Source: Verrucomicrobiota bacterium
GTDB taxonomy: Bacteria; Verrucomicrobiota; Verrucomicrobiia; Limisphaerales; UBA1096
Length of the DNA: 32,664 nucleotides
Reading direction: 5' to 3'
Assembly (NCBI GenBank): GCA_030749225.1
Contig: JASMKO010000003.1
Coordinates: 1 to 32,664 of the forward strand
Shown: positions 31,666-32,664 of the stretch, piece after piece
Layout of the letters: each line of letters starts with the position of its first letter
How positions within the stretch are numbered: the stretch's first letter is position 1
Notes under the pieces: model-generated
The model's input: only the letters and a program-made list of their open reading frames with translations
The model's database searches: none
Told to the model about the DNA's origin: nothing
Position numbers and translations under genes: made by a program

Positions 31666-32664
31666 ATGCACCTCAGAAACCGGCTGCTCGCGGCACTGCT
31701 ACCTGTCTTATGTTTAACAGTCTCGTCGGCGGCCAAGGATCTTGCTCCATACGGATTCGAGCGTTTTTTTGACTCCTCCCGCCTAGTCAGGATCGAGCTG
31801 GATTTGAGTCCGGCGGACTGGGACCGGATAAGGGCACAGCACCGATCGCTAGTGAAAACCCTGCGAACGGATATCCCTCCCTCGGACCAGAAGAAACCGT
31901 TCGATTATGTGACGGCGCAGTTGACGATCGACGGCACCAAGGTGGGCAAGGTAGCCCTGCGCAAGAAGGGATTTGTCGGCTCGCTGGATCATGAACGCCC
32001 TTCGCTCAAGGTGCAGATCGACCGGTTTGACAAGGACAGACGATTTGCTGGTGTCGACACGTTGACGCTAAACAACAACAAGCAGGATCCCTCTCGGGTT
32101 CACCAGCTCATCGGGTTCCAATTGTTTCGGGCCGCGGGCCTACCTGCCTCTCACTGCAATCTTGCGCAGGTGAGCGTGAATGGCAATTCGCTTGGCATTT
32201 ACTCCAACGTCGAGTCGCTCGACAAGCACCTCTTTCGGCGCGCGTTCAAGAGCGCAAAAGGAACGCTGTACGAGGGTACGGTGTGCGACTTTGATGTATC
32301 CTCCCTCGTTCGTTTTGAACGCAAGTTCGGTTCGAAAAAGGCCATCGAAACGCTTCAGGCCGCGAGCATTGCGCTGGATGTTGGGGACGATTCGGTTCTC
32401 GACCAGCTGGGTCGGCACCTCGATCTCGACCGGTTTTATCGTTTCTGGGCGGCCGAGGTACTTGTGGGCCACTGGGACGGCTATGTCAGCAACAAGAATA
32501 ATTACTTTGTTTATTTGGATTCCAAATCTGAGCGGCTGCATTTTCTACCATGGGGTTTGGATCAACTGGCCACGGACCGGAACATGTTCTGGCGTCGCGG
32601 TTTCGAACCGCCCAAGTCGGTCAAGGCGGACGCCGCCATACCCCGTCGGCTTTACGACAATTCG
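31666..32664 (+). CDS. CotH-kinase-family secreted protein (C-terminus cut by window edge)
   Basis: Starts at the ATG 31666 (MHLRNRLLAALLPVLCLTVS) with GGAG fourteen bases upstream, and stays open for 333 codons to the window end. After the signal peptide the CotH-type features are VRIELDLSPADWDRI near 35-50 and VALRKKGFVGSLDHERPSLKVQID near 85-110. TLNNNKQDPSRVHQLIGFQLFRAAGLPA, IYSNVESLDKHLFRR and then HWDGYVSNKNNYFVY with FLPWGLDQLAT follow. CotH of Bacillus is an atypical protein kinase of spore coat; exported bacterial members in this group have no established substrate. Probably in one transcript with msrA. Confidence 0.85.
   Translation, partial: MHLRNRLLAALLPVLCLTVSSAAKDLAPYGFERFFDSSRLVRIELDLSPADWDRIRAQHRSLVKTLRTDIPPSDQKKPFDYVTAQLTIDGTKVGKVALRKKGFVGSLDHERPSLKVQIDRFDKDRRFAGVDTLTLNNNKQDPSRVHQLIGFQLFRAAGLPASHCNLAQVSVNGNSLGIYSNVESLDKHLFRRAFKSAKGTLYEGTVCDFDVSSLVRFERKFGSKKAIETLQAASIALDVGDDSVLDQLGRHLDLDRFYRFWAAEVLVGHWDGYVSNKNNYFVYLDSKSERLHFLPWGLDQLATDRNMFWRRGFEPPKSVKADAAIPRRLYDNS

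Overview
The window is about 32.7 kb of moderately GC-rich bacterial DNA (high 50s percent by eye), carrying roughly two dozen genes. Gene content points to the PVC superphylum, most likely Verrucomicrobiota. The markers are a large secreted beta-propeller/HEAT/CxxCH cytochrome of the Pirellula/Verrucomicrobia type, an iduronate-sulfatase-like sulfatase, a Tat-exported Gfo/Idh oxidoreductase, a DUF1080 protein, a DUF5069 protein, a long-form IspG with the inserted domain, and a CotH-family protein. This assignment rests on family recognition only. I recognise no rRNA, tRNA, CRISPR array or complete insertion sequence.

Layout. Positions 1-5302 (minus strand) hold a Gfo/Idh oxidoreductase, a sulfatase, a PHP histidinol phosphatase, leuD and mnmA (running off the left edge), tightly spaced and possibly one transcript. 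Positions 5357-7250 hold the first copy of a ~1.9 kb duplicated segment: a frameshifted zinc-ribbon rhomboid protease gene followed by a 3' fragment of ileS. Positions 7328-10663 hold the PVC cytochrome. Positions 10667-12558 hold the second copy of the segment, where the ileS part belongs to the intact ileS (12340-15168). After that come a TlpA-like thioredoxin and DUF5069 (plus strand), then a minus-strand housekeeping run gltX-rseP-ispG-rnhC (translation, membrane proteolysis, isoprenoid precursor synthesis, RNA/DNA hybrid removal). Positions 22060-25920 hold a lipoprotein esterase, a DUF1080 protein, an LptF/LptG-type permease with an AT-rich insert, and a steroid-5-alpha-reductase homologue. 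Positions 26013-27788 hold three small proteins, each with a single hydrophobic segment at or near the C-terminus, followed by an Ogt-type DNA repair methyltransferase. Positions 27902 to the end hold a large secreted M6-like metallopeptidase, a lipoprotein-like MsrA and a CotH-family protein cut by the window edge.

The most striking signal belongs to no gene. The perfect palindrome CTTGGCCAAG (extended form GCGCTTGGCCAAGCGC) occurs 23 times exactly by my reading, plus about nine one-mismatch copies, where about 0.04 would be expected by chance. It lies both inside genes (always read as Leu-Ala-Lys or Leu-Gly-Gln) and in the roughly 5 percent of the window between genes, which holds 9 of the 23. 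Both ends of the duplicated rhomboid/ileS segment fall on this palindrome. The ileS part of the two copies differs almost only at synonymous sites. Together these suggest that palindrome-bounded segments are exchanged, probably between related genomes. This resembles the HIP1 palindromes of cyanobacteria or REP/REPIN elements in concept, but I do not recognise the sequence from either.
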